DNA of 35,283 nt from Pseudomonadota bacterium. GTDB lineage: Bacteria > Pseudomonadota > Alphaproteobacteria > Sphingomonadales > Sphingomonadaceae. The position numbers were made by a program, and so were the translations under genes. The number at the start of each line of letters is the position of its first letter. The stretch's first letter is position 1. The DNA lies in contig JAFEEY010000047.1 of the NCBI GenBank assembly GCA_018240865.1, positions 31,140-66,422 on the forward strand, read 5' to 3'. Shown here piece after piece: positions 8,540-16,002 of the stretch. Below the pieces are notes generated by a model. That model saw nothing but the letters and a program-made list of their open reading frames with translations. It did not search any database and was not told the DNA's origin.

Positions 8540-8703
8540 TGGGCAGCTTTGATGAAGGCGGCGATGCGCGCACGCATCCGCGGGCCGGGCTCGCGGCCGC
8601 GTCGCAGATCGTGCACCAGCCGCGGATCACGCGCGACCAGCCGCCCGAACAAAGTGGGCGCCATCGCCCTGGCTTTCAGAAACCGCTCGATTTCCAACAA
8701 CAT
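8536..8703 (-). CDS. Tiny helix-turn-helix-like protein (55 aa)
   Basis: A 55-codon gene from ATG 8701-8703, preceded by a purine-rich GAGTGAGAGG site. The product begins MLLEIERFLKARAMAPTLFG and continues with RLVARDPRLVHDLRRGREPG, ending in a basic RMRARIAAFIKAAQ. Short sphingomonad proteins with a PTxFGRxxxxDPxxVxDLRxGREP core resemble a minimal helix-turn-helix DNA-binding fold, and I base the call on that memory and on the helical pattern. It is the first gene of the minus-strand series, its stop overlaps the next start, and the triple operator lies directly upstream. Confidence 0.7.
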   Translation of the reverse strand: MLLEIERFLKARAMAPTLFGRLVARDPRLVHDLRRGREPGPRMRARIAAFIKAAQ

Positions 8704-8735
8704 CCTCTCACTCCCCTCGCCGCGACTCGACGTTG

Positions 8736-8790
8736 ATAGGTATTTTCCTATCTCATAGGCATTTTCCTATTTGTCTAGGAAAATTCCTAT
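8736..8790. promoter_or_regulatory. Three tandem 16-bp palindromic operators
   Basis: Three inverted repeats of form ATAGG-N6-CCTAT lie in the divergent promoter: 8736-8751 (ATAGGTATTTTCCTAT), 8755-8770 (ATAGGCATTTTCCTAT) and 8775-8790 (CTAGGAAAATTCCTAT). Their starts are 19 and 20 bp apart, close to two helical turns, so three repressor dimers could sit on the same face of the DNA, as at lambda operators. The third site ends 3 bp before the repressor start codon. The likely ligand is the S24 protein encoded at 8794; this is inference from position and symmetry. Confidence 0.8.
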
Positions 8791-8793
8791 GCT

Positions 8794-9441
8794 ATGGAAA
8801 TTGCCATGGATGGAGAGGCTCGCGCCGCGCTTGACGCGCTGATCCGGGAGCGGCGGGAAGATTACGCCTCGCTCTCGCGCCTGCTCGGGCGTAACCCGGC
8901 CTATGTTCAGCAATTCATCAAGCGCGGCGTGCCGAAAAAGCTGGACGAGGAGGATCGCCGCACGCTCGCCCGCTATTTCGGCGTCAGCGAGACCCTGCTC
9001 GGTGGCCGCGAAACGGAAGGCGAGGAACTGATCGCGGTGCCGGTGTTGGATGTGCAGGCCTCTGCCGGGCCCGGCGCCTTTACCGACCACGAACGCGCCA
9101 AAGCGAAGATGCGCTTCGATCCAAGCTGGCTCAGAGGCATGAAGCTCGACCCGGCCCAGCTGTCCGTTATCCAGGTGCGCGGCGATTCGATGGCGCCGAC
9201 GCTGGATGACGGCGACGATATCCTTGTCGATTTGGGAGACGCGGCCCCGGGCTTGCGCGACGGCATTTATGTGCTGCGGCTGGATGGCGCATTGAACGTC
9301 AAACGCTTGATCGTCGATCGGGTGCGCCAGCGCGTCTCGGTCAAGAGCGACAATCCGGCCTACACCAGCTGGCCGACGCTCGACCTGTCCCGGCTGGACG
9401 TGATCGGCCGCGTCGTTTGGGCGGGACGACGGCTGGGCTAA
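8794..9441 (+). CDS. S24 family (LexA/CI-like) transcriptional repressor-peptidase
   Basis: 215-residue repressor with an N-terminal DNA-binding region (about 10-70, SLSRLLGRNPAYVQQFIKRG is helix-turn-helix-like) and a C-terminal S24 self-cleavage domain. S132 in VRGDSMAPTL is the nucleophile and K170 in LNVKRLIV is the general base. An Ala-Gly pair at A91-G92 (ASAGPG) sits where related repressors cleave themselves. It probably dimerises on the three operators upstream and controls itself and the divergent operon; RecA-stimulated cleavage is possible but not shown. ATG 8806 is an alternative start. The gene ends overlapping the convergent gene by 4 bp. Confidence 0.93.
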   Translation: MEIAMDGEARAALDALIRERREDYASLSRLLGRNPAYVQQFIKRGVPKKLDEEDRRTLARYFGVSETLLGGRETEGEELIAVPVLDVQASAGPGAFTDHERAKAKMRFDPSWLRGMKLDPAQLSVIQVRGDSMAPTLDDGDDILVDLGDAAPGLRDGIYVLRLDGALNVKRLIVDRVRQRVSVKSDNPAYTSWPTLDLSRLDVIGRVVWAGRRLG

Positions 9442-9920
9442 TTGGCGGCCGCTTCCTTGCTCGTGACCGAAGGCTTGCATCCGCGCGATACCGCAACCCC
9501 GCGCAGATAGCCGCGCCGGGCAATGCCGGCATCAACGGCTGCGTTGTAGCGGCGTTCGGCACCGGCCGCGCCGCTGACTTCACGGACCACCCCGCGGAAC
9601 GGAATGAAGCTGCCGACCAGGTTTTTGGCGATGCCGGTTTTGTTGAGTCCCTTCTTCGCCACCTTGTCCGAATCGAAATCGGGCCCGAGCACCCCGTTCA
9701 GGGAATCGAGCGCGGCGTTGATCTGCGCGCAGTTGCGCGTTGCTTCCGACGAGTAAGGATCCTGTTCCGCCGACAGCAATACGGGCGAAATCTCGCGCTT
9801 CTTCAGATTGACGTCTTCGACCGGTGTAACCGCCGCATCCTGCGCAATTTGTTTGGCTGGCTGGCCCGGCGCCGGCACGGCGAAGGAAAGCAACAGCCCG
9901 AACCCAAGCAAGCGCATCAT
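9438..9920 (-). CDS. Secreted or periplasmic hypothetical protein (160 aa)
   Basis: A 160-residue protein with an N-terminal signal peptide (MMRLLGFGLLLSFAVPAPGQ), so exported to the periplasm. ATG 9920 has a GGGAGGA site upstream; the longer frame starting at 9950 adds ten residues before the signal and is rejected. The mature part has paired cysteines (ATRNCAQINAALD, SRGCKPS), a GSFIPFRGVVREVSGA segment and a short C-terminal YLRGVAVSRGCKP region. I do not recognise the family. It is divergent from the Coq4-like gene, sharing about 77 bp of promoter region. Confidence 0.75.
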   Translation of the reverse strand: MMRLLGFGLLLSFAVPAPGQPAKQIAQDAAVTPVEDVNLKKREISPVLLSAEQDPYSSEATRNCAQINAALDSLNGVLGPDFDSDKVAKKGLNKTGIAKNLVGSFIPFRGVVREVSGAAGAERRYNAAVDAGIARRGYLRGVAVSRGCKPSVTSKEAAAN

Positions 9921-9961
9921 CCGTCCTCCCTGCCTTGCCGACCCTCTCATGCTGCTAACGC

Positions 9962-9990
9962 TTGCGCAACCGCTGCGCTGCTATTATACT
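9962..9990 (+). promoter_or_regulatory. Sigma-70-like promoter of the Coq4-like gene
   Basis: TTGCGC (9962-9967) and TATACT (9985-9990) are separated by exactly 17 bp. The distance from the -10 box to ATG 9998 is only 7 bp, so the transcript would begin at or next to the start codon and be leaderless. No Shine-Dalgarno sequence precedes the ATG, which fits. Confidence 0.5.
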
Positions 9991-9997
9991 GACAACT

Positions 9998-10762
9998 ATG
10001 TCAGCAACGATCGCCGCCCCCGCCCCACTGCCGGTTCCCGGCACCAACACCCGCCGCGACTGGAAAGGCGCCTATGTCGCGCTGCGCCGCCTGCTGTCGG
10101 ACGGCAACGACACCGTGCAGGTCTTCCGGATCATGCGCGCGCTGAACGCCGACACGGGCGCGCGAAACTACAAGAAGCTGATGAAGACGGCGGAAGGCCG
10201 CCGCATCGCCGCGCGCGGCACAGAACTGACCAGGCTGTTCGCCGACAGAGCCTATATCGACGGCTTCAAGCCCGGCACGGTGGGCGCTGCCTATCGCGAC
10301 TTTCTGCGCCGGACCGGCTATTCGGCGCAGGGACTGGCAGACGTGTCGATGTCGGACGAAGTGCCGCACGATGCGACCCATCCCTATGCCTGGTTCGGAC
10401 GGCGCGAGCGCGACATTCACGACATCTGGCACGTGCTGACCGGCTATCAGGCCGACGAACCGCTCGGCGAGGCGGCGCTGGTCGCTTTCTCCTATGCGCA
10501 GACCAAGGGCCTGGGTTGGGCCGCGATCGGCCTCGGCGCGTCGCTGAAGGCGAAGAAAGTCACCGGACGCTGGACCTTCGCCAAGGCAGTGATCGAAGGC
10601 TACCGCCACGGCAAGCGCGCCGCCTGGCTTTCCGGCGAAGATTATGAGCGGCTGATGGACGAGCCGATCGACGCTGCCCGCAAGCGCCTCCGCATCGCCG
10701 ACCCCGTCAAATACCGCGCCGCCCAGGCGGAACTCGCCGCAATGGGCAAGACGGGGTTATAA
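9998..10762 (+). CDS. Coq4 family protein (ubiquinone biosynthesis)
   Basis: 254 residues from ATG 9998. Coq4 proteins support ubiquinone synthesis; in eukaryotes Coq4 is reported to decarboxylate/hydroxylate the ring and to organise the Q-synthesis complex. The defining zinc or metal motif HD-x2-H is seen at H141, D142 and H145 (HDIWHVLTGY), with E158 as the probable acidic ligand. The protein is all-helical in pattern with no membrane helix. Many alphaproteobacteria carry a Coq4 homologue, so this is expected. It is a single gene behind its own promoter. The name is from motif recognition; the exact role in this organism is inferred. Confidence 0.85.
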   Translation: MSATIAAPAPLPVPGTNTRRDWKGAYVALRRLLSDGNDTVQVFRIMRALNADTGARNYKKLMKTAEGRRIAARGTELTRLFADRAYIDGFKPGTVGAAYRDFLRRTGYSAQGLADVSMSDEVPHDATHPYAWFGRRERDIHDIWHVLTGYQADEPLGEAALVAFSYAQTKGLGWAAIGLGASLKAKKVTGRWTFAKAVIEGYRHGKRAAWLSGEDYERLMDEPIDAARKRLRIADPVKYRAAQAELAAMGKTGL

Positions 10763-10803
10763 ACCGCGATTGCCGCTATAGGCGATTTGCCTTAATTGGG
10801 CGC

Positions 10804-11022
10804 ATGATTCATGCGCGGCTCACCCCTGAGACCTTGATCGCAATCCCTCTTGAGGTTCGGAAAGCGCTGGATCTCAAGGCGGGCGATTTTGTCGGCTATG
10901 ATATCGAAAACGGCGCCGCCGTCCTGAAAAAGATCAACCCGAACGATCCGTTCGAAAACCCGTTCGCGACGTTTACTGAATGGGCCGATGAGCTCGATAC
11001 CGAAGCGTTTCGCGATCTTTAG
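10804..11022 (+). CDS. AbrB/MazE-like antitoxin (72 aa)
   Basis: A 72-residue swapped-hairpin DNA-binding protein starting at ATG 10804. The N-terminal RLTPETLIAIPLEVRKALDL and KAGDFVGYDIENGAAVLKK form the AbrB/SpoVT beta pattern, and the acidic C-terminal tail (FATFTEWADELDTEAFRDL) would neutralise a MazF/PemK toxin. Its end overlaps the start of the toxin remnant (ATG 10988) by 35 nt, the usual order for such pairs. Because the toxin is truncated, the antitoxin is probably an orphan that may still act as a repressor of its own promoter and of recF transcription; this is inference. Confidence 0.85.
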   Translation: MIHARLTPETLIAIPLEVRKALDLKAGDFVGYDIENGAAVLKKINPNDPFENPFATFTEWADELDTEAFRDL

Positions 11023-11092
11023 CCCGGGCAATATCGTCCGCGTTCCCTTTCCTTACGTCGAAGGTGATCGTCTGCAGGTCGCCTTACGCTGA
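10988..11092 (+). pseudogene. Truncated MazF/PemK-type toxin
   Basis: The frame from ATG 10988 encodes 34 residues, MSSIPKRFAIF followed by [19 protein letters not shown], which matches the N-terminal beta strand of MazF/PemK ribonuclease toxins (PGDIVRVPFPYVE type). It then stops at TGA 11090-11092, far short of the usual 105-125 residues; the RPALVL core and catalytic region are missing. The stop overlaps the recF start (TGATG). The most likely origin is a deletion that joined the toxin start to recF, leaving the antitoxin alone. A short free-standing peptide cannot be excluded. Confidence 0.75.
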
Positions 11093-12156
11093 TGTCTGTC
11101 GCTCGCCTGTCGCTCGCTGATTTTCGATCCTATGCCGATGCGCTGATCGCGCCCGGGCCGGGGCTCGTGATCCTGACCGGGGACAATGGCGCGGGAAAGA
11201 CGAACCTGCTGGAGGCGGTATCGCTGCTTGCGCCCGGACGCGGGCTGCGCGGAGCGGCGCTGTCCGAAATGGCGCGGCAGAAGGGGCCCGGCGGTTTCAC
11301 GGTCGCCGCGCGGCTGGCGGATGAGGTCGAGATTGGCACGGGCACGCTCGCGAATGCGCCCGAGCGCCGGGTGGTCCGGATCAACGGCGTAGCGGCTCCG
11401 GCCAATGCGTTGGCCGAGCGGCTCGCCGTGGTGTGGCTGACTCCGGCAATGGACCGGCTGTTCACTGAAAGCGCAGGCGGGCGGCGGCGTTTCCTTGACA
11501 GGCTCGTGCTGGCGCTGGAACCGGCGCACGCGCATCACGCTGCCCGCTATGAAGCGGCGATGCGCGCGCGGACGCGACTGCTGACCGGCGACGAAGCGCC
11601 GGACCCGTCATGGCTGACCGCGCTGGAAGCGCAGATGCATGAACATGGTGCGGCGCTGGCAGCGGCGCGGGCGCGCACCGTCGCGGCGCTGTCGGAACGG
11701 ATCGCCGCCGAGCCCGAGACGATCTTTGCCCGCGCCGGACTTGCCCTCGAGGGCTTCGACGCGGCCGCACCCTGGCCGCTCGCAGCCAATCGCGCACGTG
11801 ACGCCGCCGCCGGGCGCGCGACCGACGGGCCGCACCGTATTGATCTGCGCGTCACGCATCTCGGCAAAGACCAGCCGGCCGAACATTGTTCGACGGGGGA
11901 GCAGAAAGCGCTGCTGATCGGCCTGATTCTCGCCCACGCCGCCCTGGTCGCCGAGCGCGCGGGGCGGCCGCCAATCCTGCTGCTCGATGAAGTCGCGGCG
12001 CACCTCGATCCGCGCCGCCGCGCCGTCTTGCTGGAGCGGCTGGCAGCCGGTGGCGGGCAGGTGTGGATGACGGGAACAGAGCCCGGCCTCTTCGCGGAGG
12101 CACCGCCGGGCGCCGCGCACTTCACCGTGGAAAGCGCCACAATCCGCCCCGCCTGA
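11092..12156 (+). CDS. recF: DNA replication and repair protein RecF
   Basis: SMC-like ATPase of the RecFOR pathway that helps load RecA at gaps. 354 residues from ATG 11092. Walker [10 protein letters not shown] is at residues 30-38, the ABC signature is [18 protein letters not shown], and Walker B is [13 protein letters not shown] near the C-terminus. Many bacteria group dnaA, dnaN and recF, but here dnaN is about 12 kb away on the other strand. The start directly overlaps the end of the truncated toxin, so recF is probably transcribed through the antitoxin region. Confidence 0.96.
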   Translation: MSVARLSLADFRSYADALIAPGPGLVILTGDNGAGKTNLLEAVSLLAPGRGLRGAALSEMARQKGPGGFTVAARLADEVEIGTGTLANAPERRVVRINGVAAPANALAERLAVVWLTPAMDRLFTESAGGRRRFLDRLVLALEPAHAHHAARYEAAMRARTRLLTGDEAPDPSWLTALEAQMHEHGAALAAARARTVAALSERIAAEPETIFARAGLALEGFDAAAPWPLAANRARDAAAGRATDGPHRIDLRVTHLGKDQPAEHCSTGEQKALLIGLILAHAALVAERAGRPPILLLDEVAAHLDPRRRAVLLERLAAGGGQVWMTGTEPGLFAEAPPGAAHFTVESATIRPA

Positions 12157-12192
12157 CCGCTTGTTATTTGCAGTTCATGCAACCGGGGCTTG

Positions 12193-12222
12193 CCTCTTGC
12201 CGTTGAAGCACGGTGCAAGAGG
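12193..12222 (+). promoter_or_regulatory. Hairpin next to the ribosome-binding site of the first glycine-zipper gene
   Basis: CCTCTTGC (12193-12200) pairs perfectly with GCAAGAGG (12215-12222) across a 14-nt loop. The 3' arm runs into the AGGAGGAAAG ribosome-binding site (about 12219-12229) of the gene starting at 12232, so the stem could mask it. This suggests translational control, for example by temperature or a regulatory factor, and is inference. Confidence 0.4.
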
Positions 12223-12231
12223 AGGAAAGTC

Positions 12232-12876
12232 ATGCGCAAGATGCTGACTCTATTCGCCCTGACGGCGACCATGCTCACTGGCCTGGCGGCGCCGTCCTAC
12301 GCCCAGTATCAAGGCAGTTACGGGTCCGGCTACACCGGCCGCAACACCACCGGCTATGCCGACCGCGACGGCTATTATCGTGACCGCTACGGCGTCCTTC
12401 GCGACCGTTACGGCAATCGCGTCGACGAAACGGCCTATAACGGCCGCGATTCCAGCGGCTTTTATGTCGATGCGCGCGGTTCGCTGCGTGACCGTCGCGG
12501 CCGGCTGGTTACCGCTGCGCGGGCCGAGCGCAACGGCTGGTATCGCGACCGCGCCGGCGTCTGGATCTATGGTGACGCCAGCTATGCCCAGAACGGCTAT
12601 TATCGGGACCGTTATGGCGTGCTGCGCGATCGTGACGGCAATCGCGTGAGCGAACAGACCGCCTATAACGGCCAGACATGGGTGGGCGACGACGGCCGCA
12701 CCTATTGCCGCAAGAAAGACGGCACAGTCGGCACGATCATCGGCGGCGTCGCCGGTGCCCTGCTAGGCAATGTGATCGACGGCGGCCGCAACCGCGCGGT
12801 CGGCACGATCGTGGGCGGCGGCGCAGGTGCCCTTGCCGGCCGCTCGATCGAGCGTAACTCGACCGATTGCCGCTGA
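12232..12876 (+). CDS. Secreted glycine-zipper 2TM protein with YYRDRYG repeats (214 aa)
   Basis: 214 residues from ATG 12232 with a signal peptide (about 1-24, cleaved near APSYAQ), so exported. The N-terminal half has repeats: YYRDRYGVLRDRYGNRV appears twice (about residues 45 and 123, with a more degenerate copy SGFYVDARGSLRDRRGRLV between). After a DDGRTYCRKKDGT segment comes a C-terminal glycine-zipper domain, GTVGTIIGGVAGALLGNV and GTIVGGGAGALAGRSIE, ending in a cysteine. Such domains form hairpins in the outer membrane or periplasm. The next gene is a paralogue with almost the same C-terminal domain. Confidence 0.85.
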   Translation: MRKMLTLFALTATMLTGLAAPSYAQYQGSYGSGYTGRNTTGYADRDGYYRDRYGVLRDRYGNRVDETAYNGRDSSGFYVDARGSLRDRRGRLVTAARAERNGWYRDRAGVWIYGDASYAQNGYYRDRYGVLRDRDGNRVSEQTAYNGQTWVGDDGRTYCRKKDGTVGTIIGGVAGALLGNVIDGGRNRAVGTIVGGGAGALAGRSIERNSTDCR

Positions 12877-12898
12877 GCCAGCCGATCGGGATCAGGAA

Positions 12899-12925
12899 GG
12901 CGGAGCCCGCGGGCTCCGCCTTTTT
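12899..12925 (+). terminator. Rho-independent terminator
   Basis: A 22-bp palindrome (12899-12920: GGCGGAGCCCG followed by CGGGCTCCGCC) is followed directly by TTTTT (12921-12925), a classic intrinsic terminator 22 nt after the stop of the first glycine-zipper gene. The second paralogue therefore needs its own promoter in 12926-12987. Confidence 0.85.
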
Positions 12926-12987
12926 GTTGCCGGTCGTTCAGCCTCACCGGCTTAAGAAGCGCGCACGGTTTTCGTTGGGAGGGTTTG

Positions 12988-13482
12988 ATGCGTACACATA
13001 TTCTGGGCGCCGCGATGCTCGCTTCTCTGCTGCCGCAGGCCGCCGCCTTGGCGCAGCCCGCGCCGCCGCCTCCGCCGCGCTATGATGACCGCTATGACGA
13101 CCGGTACGACAGCCGCTCGATCGACGCGGACATGGACGCGGCGCAGCGCCGCTTCGACGCCGCCCAATCCCGGTTCGATCGCGAGCGCGACATTTACGAG
13201 CGTGAGCGCGCCGCCTTCGAGGATGCCCGCGCCCGCTATGAGGATGAACGCCGGCGCCTCGCCTATTCGGGCCCGACCTGGCGCAGTAATGACGGCCAGA
13301 CCTATTGCCGCCGCAAGGACGGCACCGTCGGCACCATCATCGGCGGCGTCGCCGGCGCCTTGCTGGGCCGCGCGGTCGATGGCGGCCGCCGCAGCGCGGT
13401 CGGCACCATCATCGGCGGCGGCGCGGGCGCCCTTGCCGGCCGCTCGATCGAGAAGAACAGCGGCCCGCCCGAGTGCCGGTAA
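12988..13482 (+). CDS. Secreted glycine-zipper 2TM paralogue (164 aa)
   Basis: 164 residues from ATG 12988, preceded by GGGAGGG. A signal peptide (about 1-24, ALAQ-P cleavage region) leads to a proline-rich PAPPPPPRYDDRYDDRYD segment, a charged helical stretch of R/E/D (about 45-90, SRFDRERDIYERERAAFED) likely to form a coiled coil, and a glycine-zipper C-terminus (GTVGTIIGGVAGALLGRAV, GTIIGGGAGALAGRSIEKN) ending ECR. The C-terminal domain is nearly identical to the upstream paralogue, while the N-terminal parts are unrelated. Exported to the outer membrane or periplasm. Confidence 0.83.
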   Translation: MRTHILGAAMLASLLPQAAALAQPAPPPPPRYDDRYDDRYDSRSIDADMDAAQRRFDAAQSRFDRERDIYERERAAFEDARARYEDERRRLAYSGPTWRSNDGQTYCRRKDGTVGTIIGGVAGALLGRAVDGGRRSAVGTIIGGGAGALAGRSIEKNSGPPECR

Positions 13483-13492
13483 ATGTATTCCT

Positions 13493-13513
13493 TCCTCCCC
13501 TTTTAGGGGAGGA
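13493..13513. terminator. Hairpin between convergent genes
   Basis: TCCTCCCCT (13493-13501) pairs with AGGGGAGGA (13505-13513) across a TTT loop. It sits 11 bp after the second glycine-zipper stop and 9 bp before the convergent hydrolase stop. The T-run after the stem is weak, so termination efficiency is uncertain. Confidence 0.5.
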
Positions 13514-13521
13514 TGTTTTAG

Positions 13522-14319
13522 CTAATGCACATGCCCCGATGACGGGTAGATCAACGCCCGCAAGCCATTGCGCTTGAACGGCGCCCATTCGCCATCGGGC
13601 TGGGCAAGGCGGTCGGCGATCGCGTAGAGCACCGAAGCGTTCACGCCCAGGCCGCAATGGCTGCCATAGACTTCGATATTGTCGGTCGCTTCGCCCGCGG
13701 CCTCGCGGCAATTGCGCCATGAAACCACCCCGTCAGCCTTGGTGAAGATCGCGGTCGAGGGCACTGGCGGCACTGCCCGGCTTTCGCGCAGCTGTTCCTG
13801 CGTGTCGGGATCGTTCAGCCGGTGCTCGGTCAGCGCTTCATAGGCTTTCCAGACCGTCGACGCGCGCGGATCGCCGGTGAAAGGCGAGCCCAAAGTGATC
13901 ACTTGCCGCACGATATCGGGCCGGCGCCGCGCGACTTGCCGCGCCATGACCCCGCCCAGCGACCAGCCGACGATCGAGACCTTGCGCCCGGTCTCGGCAT
14001 AGATCGCATCCAGCCGCGCAACCAATTTCTCGCCCTGCTTGCCGATCGCTTTCGGCCCCAGATTGCGGCCAAGTTCCCAGGCGAAAGGCGTGTAGCCGAG
14101 GAGTTCCAGATAGCGGCGCAGCAGCCCCGTCGAGATATCCGTGGTTACAAAGCCCGGCAGGACCAGCACCGGATGACCGTCGCCGCGCGGCGCATTCAGC
14201 AGCAGTGGCGCGAACCAGGGCAGCGCGCCAAGCTCAGCCAGCGCGCGCGGTAATTCGGAAAGCGCCAGCAGCCGCGATGGCGGCGGGATCTGACTCTTGG
14301 CGGCAGTTTCGGCAGTCAT
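13522..14319 (-). CDS. Alpha/beta hydrolase, lipase-like (265 aa)
   Basis: 265-residue alpha/beta-fold hydrolase, ATG 14317-14319. The nucleophile elbow is GWSLGG near residue 118, with PVLVLPGFVTTD as the preceding strand and a C-terminal GSHCGL that may supply the histidine. It lacks an obvious signal peptide. It follows the acetyltransferase and PHA synthase on the same strand, with a 61-bp gap, so it may be part of their transcript. The substrate is unknown; a role in polymer or lipid ester turnover is possible by context only. Confidence 0.8.
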   Translation of the reverse strand: MTAETAAKSQIPPPSRLLALSELPRALAELGALPWFAPLLLNAPRGDGHPVLVLPGFVTTDISTGLLRRYLELLGYTPFAWELGRNLGPKAIGKQGEKLVARLDAIYAETGRKVSIVGWSLGGVMARQVARRRPDIVRQVITLGSPFTGDPRASTVWKAYEALTEHRLNDPDTQEQLRESRAVPPVPSTAIFTKADGVVSWRNCREAAGEATDNIEVYGSHCGLGVNASVLYAIADRLAQPDGEWAPFKRNGLRALIYPSSGHVH

Positions 14320-14380
14320 TCGATACCTTTCCGTTCACGTAAGCCGGCCAACGCCTGTCCTCCGCGTTTCTTTCCGGCGC

Positions 14381-14932
14381 CTACGCCTTCTCCCCCAAAC
14401 CGAATGCCTCATGCTGCGCGGCGAACCGCGCGACATCGAGGCTCAATATCGCAAGATCATGGACATTTCCCTGCCGGTCCATGACGTGATCCTTCAGCAG
14501 CGCCTCGCCCCTGAAACCATGTTCTTCGAACAGGCGGATCGCATAGCGCTGATCGGGCGTCATCTGCGCGGTCAGCTTCTTCAGGTCGCGCGCGACCGCG
14601 ATCTTGAACATCTCCTCGAGCAGCCGGCGGCCGACACCCTGCCCGCGCAGCTGCGGGGAGACGAGCAGCCTCACTTCGCCGACATGGGTGGACCAGCCGT
14701 GCGGATCGCGGACCAGCGCGCAGGTGCCGACGATCGCGTCGCCGTCCTCGGCAAGGAAACTGTCGATAAAGCCGTCCTCGACCGCTTCCATCCAGGCTTC
14801 GATCACTTTGCGGTGCTTCAAATCGCGACTGAGGAACAACAGGTCATGCTCGGGCAGCGCGCGCGTGAAACGCTGCATCGCGTCGAAATCCTCGGACCGG
14901 AAGCGGCGGATGACAACCGGCAGATCGGTCAT
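14381..14932 (-). CDS. GNAT family N-acetyltransferase (183 aa)
   Basis: 183 residues from ATG 14930-14932. GNAT core: RRFRSEDFDAMQRFTRALPE at the start, VRLLVSPQLRGQGVGRRLLE containing the acetyl-CoA-binding R/QxxGxG/A motif (LRGQGVGRRL), and RLFEEHGFRGEAL at the C-terminal part. Its start overlaps the PHA synthase stop (ATGA), so the two are translated together. The acceptor is unknown. The link to polyhydroxyalkanoate synthesis is only by operon position. Confidence 0.87.
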   Translation of the reverse strand: MTDLPVVIRRFRSEDFDAMQRFTRALPEHDLLFLSRDLKHRKVIEAWMEAVEDGFIDSFLAEDGDAIVGTCALVRDPHGWSTHVGEVRLLVSPQLRGQGVGRRLLEEMFKIAVARDLKKLTAQMTPDQRYAIRLFEEHGFRGEALLKDHVMDRQGNVHDLAILSLDVARFAAQHEAFGLGEKA

Positions 14933-16002
14933 AGCGACCGCTCCTGCAGCCAGGAATCGAGCCGCGGCCAGAGCCGCTTTACCGCGTTGCCCCCTGCGAC
15001 AAGGCTGACATGCCCCCCTTTCAGCACCACCTCTTCCTTATCGGTCGATCCGACCTTGTCGATCAGCGGCGCGGACGCCGCCCGGGGCACGATATGATCG
15101 TGTTCCGCCACCACATGCAAGAAGGGCGCGGTGATGGCGGACAGATCGACCGGCCGGCCGCCCACCGTCATCGCACCGTGCATCAGCCGGTTCTCCCACA
15201 TCAAAGCCTTGGTCGTCTGGCGGAAATATTCGCCGGCCAGAGGCAGCATGTCCGATGTCCAGCGATCGAACATCCGGTAGCTCTTCACAAACTCGTCGTT
15301 CCACAGATTGTCGAGCAGGCGGATCTGCCCGGCGACGCGCTGGGCCGGGCGGAGCAAATCGAAGGATGTGTAGAGCATTTCGGCCGGGCAGCAGCCGAAC
15401 GTCTCCACCAAACGGTCGACATCGAAGAAGCGCTTGTCCGACCAGGCCTGGAACATCTCCATCGCGGTGAAATCGACCGGCGTGGTGAAAGTGACGAGGT
15501 TCTTCATCGGCCCCGGCGAATGGAGCGCAGCCCATAAGGCAGCGAGCACGCCGCCGAAGCAATAGCCGACCAGAGTGAAATCGGGCTCGCCCGTTTCCTG
15601 CGCGATCCGCTCGACCGCCGCCGGAATGAAATCGAGCACATAGTCCTCAAGGCTCAGGCCATATTCGTCCGGCCGCGGCGGCGACCAATCGAGCATGAAC
15701 ACGTCATAGCCGCGCTTGCAGAGAAACTCGACCAGGCTCTGCCCCGGCACCATGTCGAAGATATAGCCGCGATTGGTCGTGGCCATCACCAGCAGCAGCG
15801 GCACGCGATACACTTCGTCCGACTGCGCGCGGTAATGATAAAGGTTCATCGTGCCGCGCTGGATCAACACATCCTTGGCGCTGGCGCCGAGCACGGGATC
15901 GGGCGAGGTGAAGTAACCCAGCCCCTTGATGTTGCGTTGAAGCGCGCGATCGAACGCGATCCGGGCCTGTTCGACCAGATCGGGCGCCGCGCTCCCGCTC
16001 AT
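14929..16002 (-). CDS. phaC: Class III polyhydroxyalkanoate synthase, catalytic subunit
   Basis: 357 residues from ATG 16000-16002; the longer frame upstream overlaps the phaE gene and is rejected. Polymerises (R)-3-hydroxyacyl-CoA to polyhydroxyalkanoate at granules. The catalytic triad matches the positions I recall for the class III enzyme of Allochromatium (C149, D302, H331): here C148 in GYCFGG, D302 in AEHDHIVP and H331 in KGGHVSL. The length (about 355) also fits class III rather than the 580-residue class I. It overlaps the preceding phaE by an ATGA arrangement and the following acetyltransferase likewise. Confidence 0.93.
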   Translation of the reverse strand: MSGSAAPDLVEQARIAFDRALQRNIKGLGYFTSPDPVLGASAKDVLIQRGTMNLYHYRAQSDEVYRVPLLLVMATTNRGYIFDMVPGQSLVEFLCKRGYDVFMLDWSPPRPDEYGLSLEDYVLDFIPAAVERIAQETGEPDFTLVGYCFGGVLAALWAALHSPGPMKNLVTFTTPVDFTAMEMFQAWSDKRFFDVDRLVETFGCCPAEMLYTSFDLLRPAQRVAGQIRLLDNLWNDEFVKSYRMFDRWTSDMLPLAGEYFRQTTKALMWENRLMHGAMTVGGRPVDLSAITAPFLHVVAEHDHIVPRAASAPLIDKVGSTDKEEVVLKGGHVSLVAGGNAVKRLWPRLDSWLQERSL

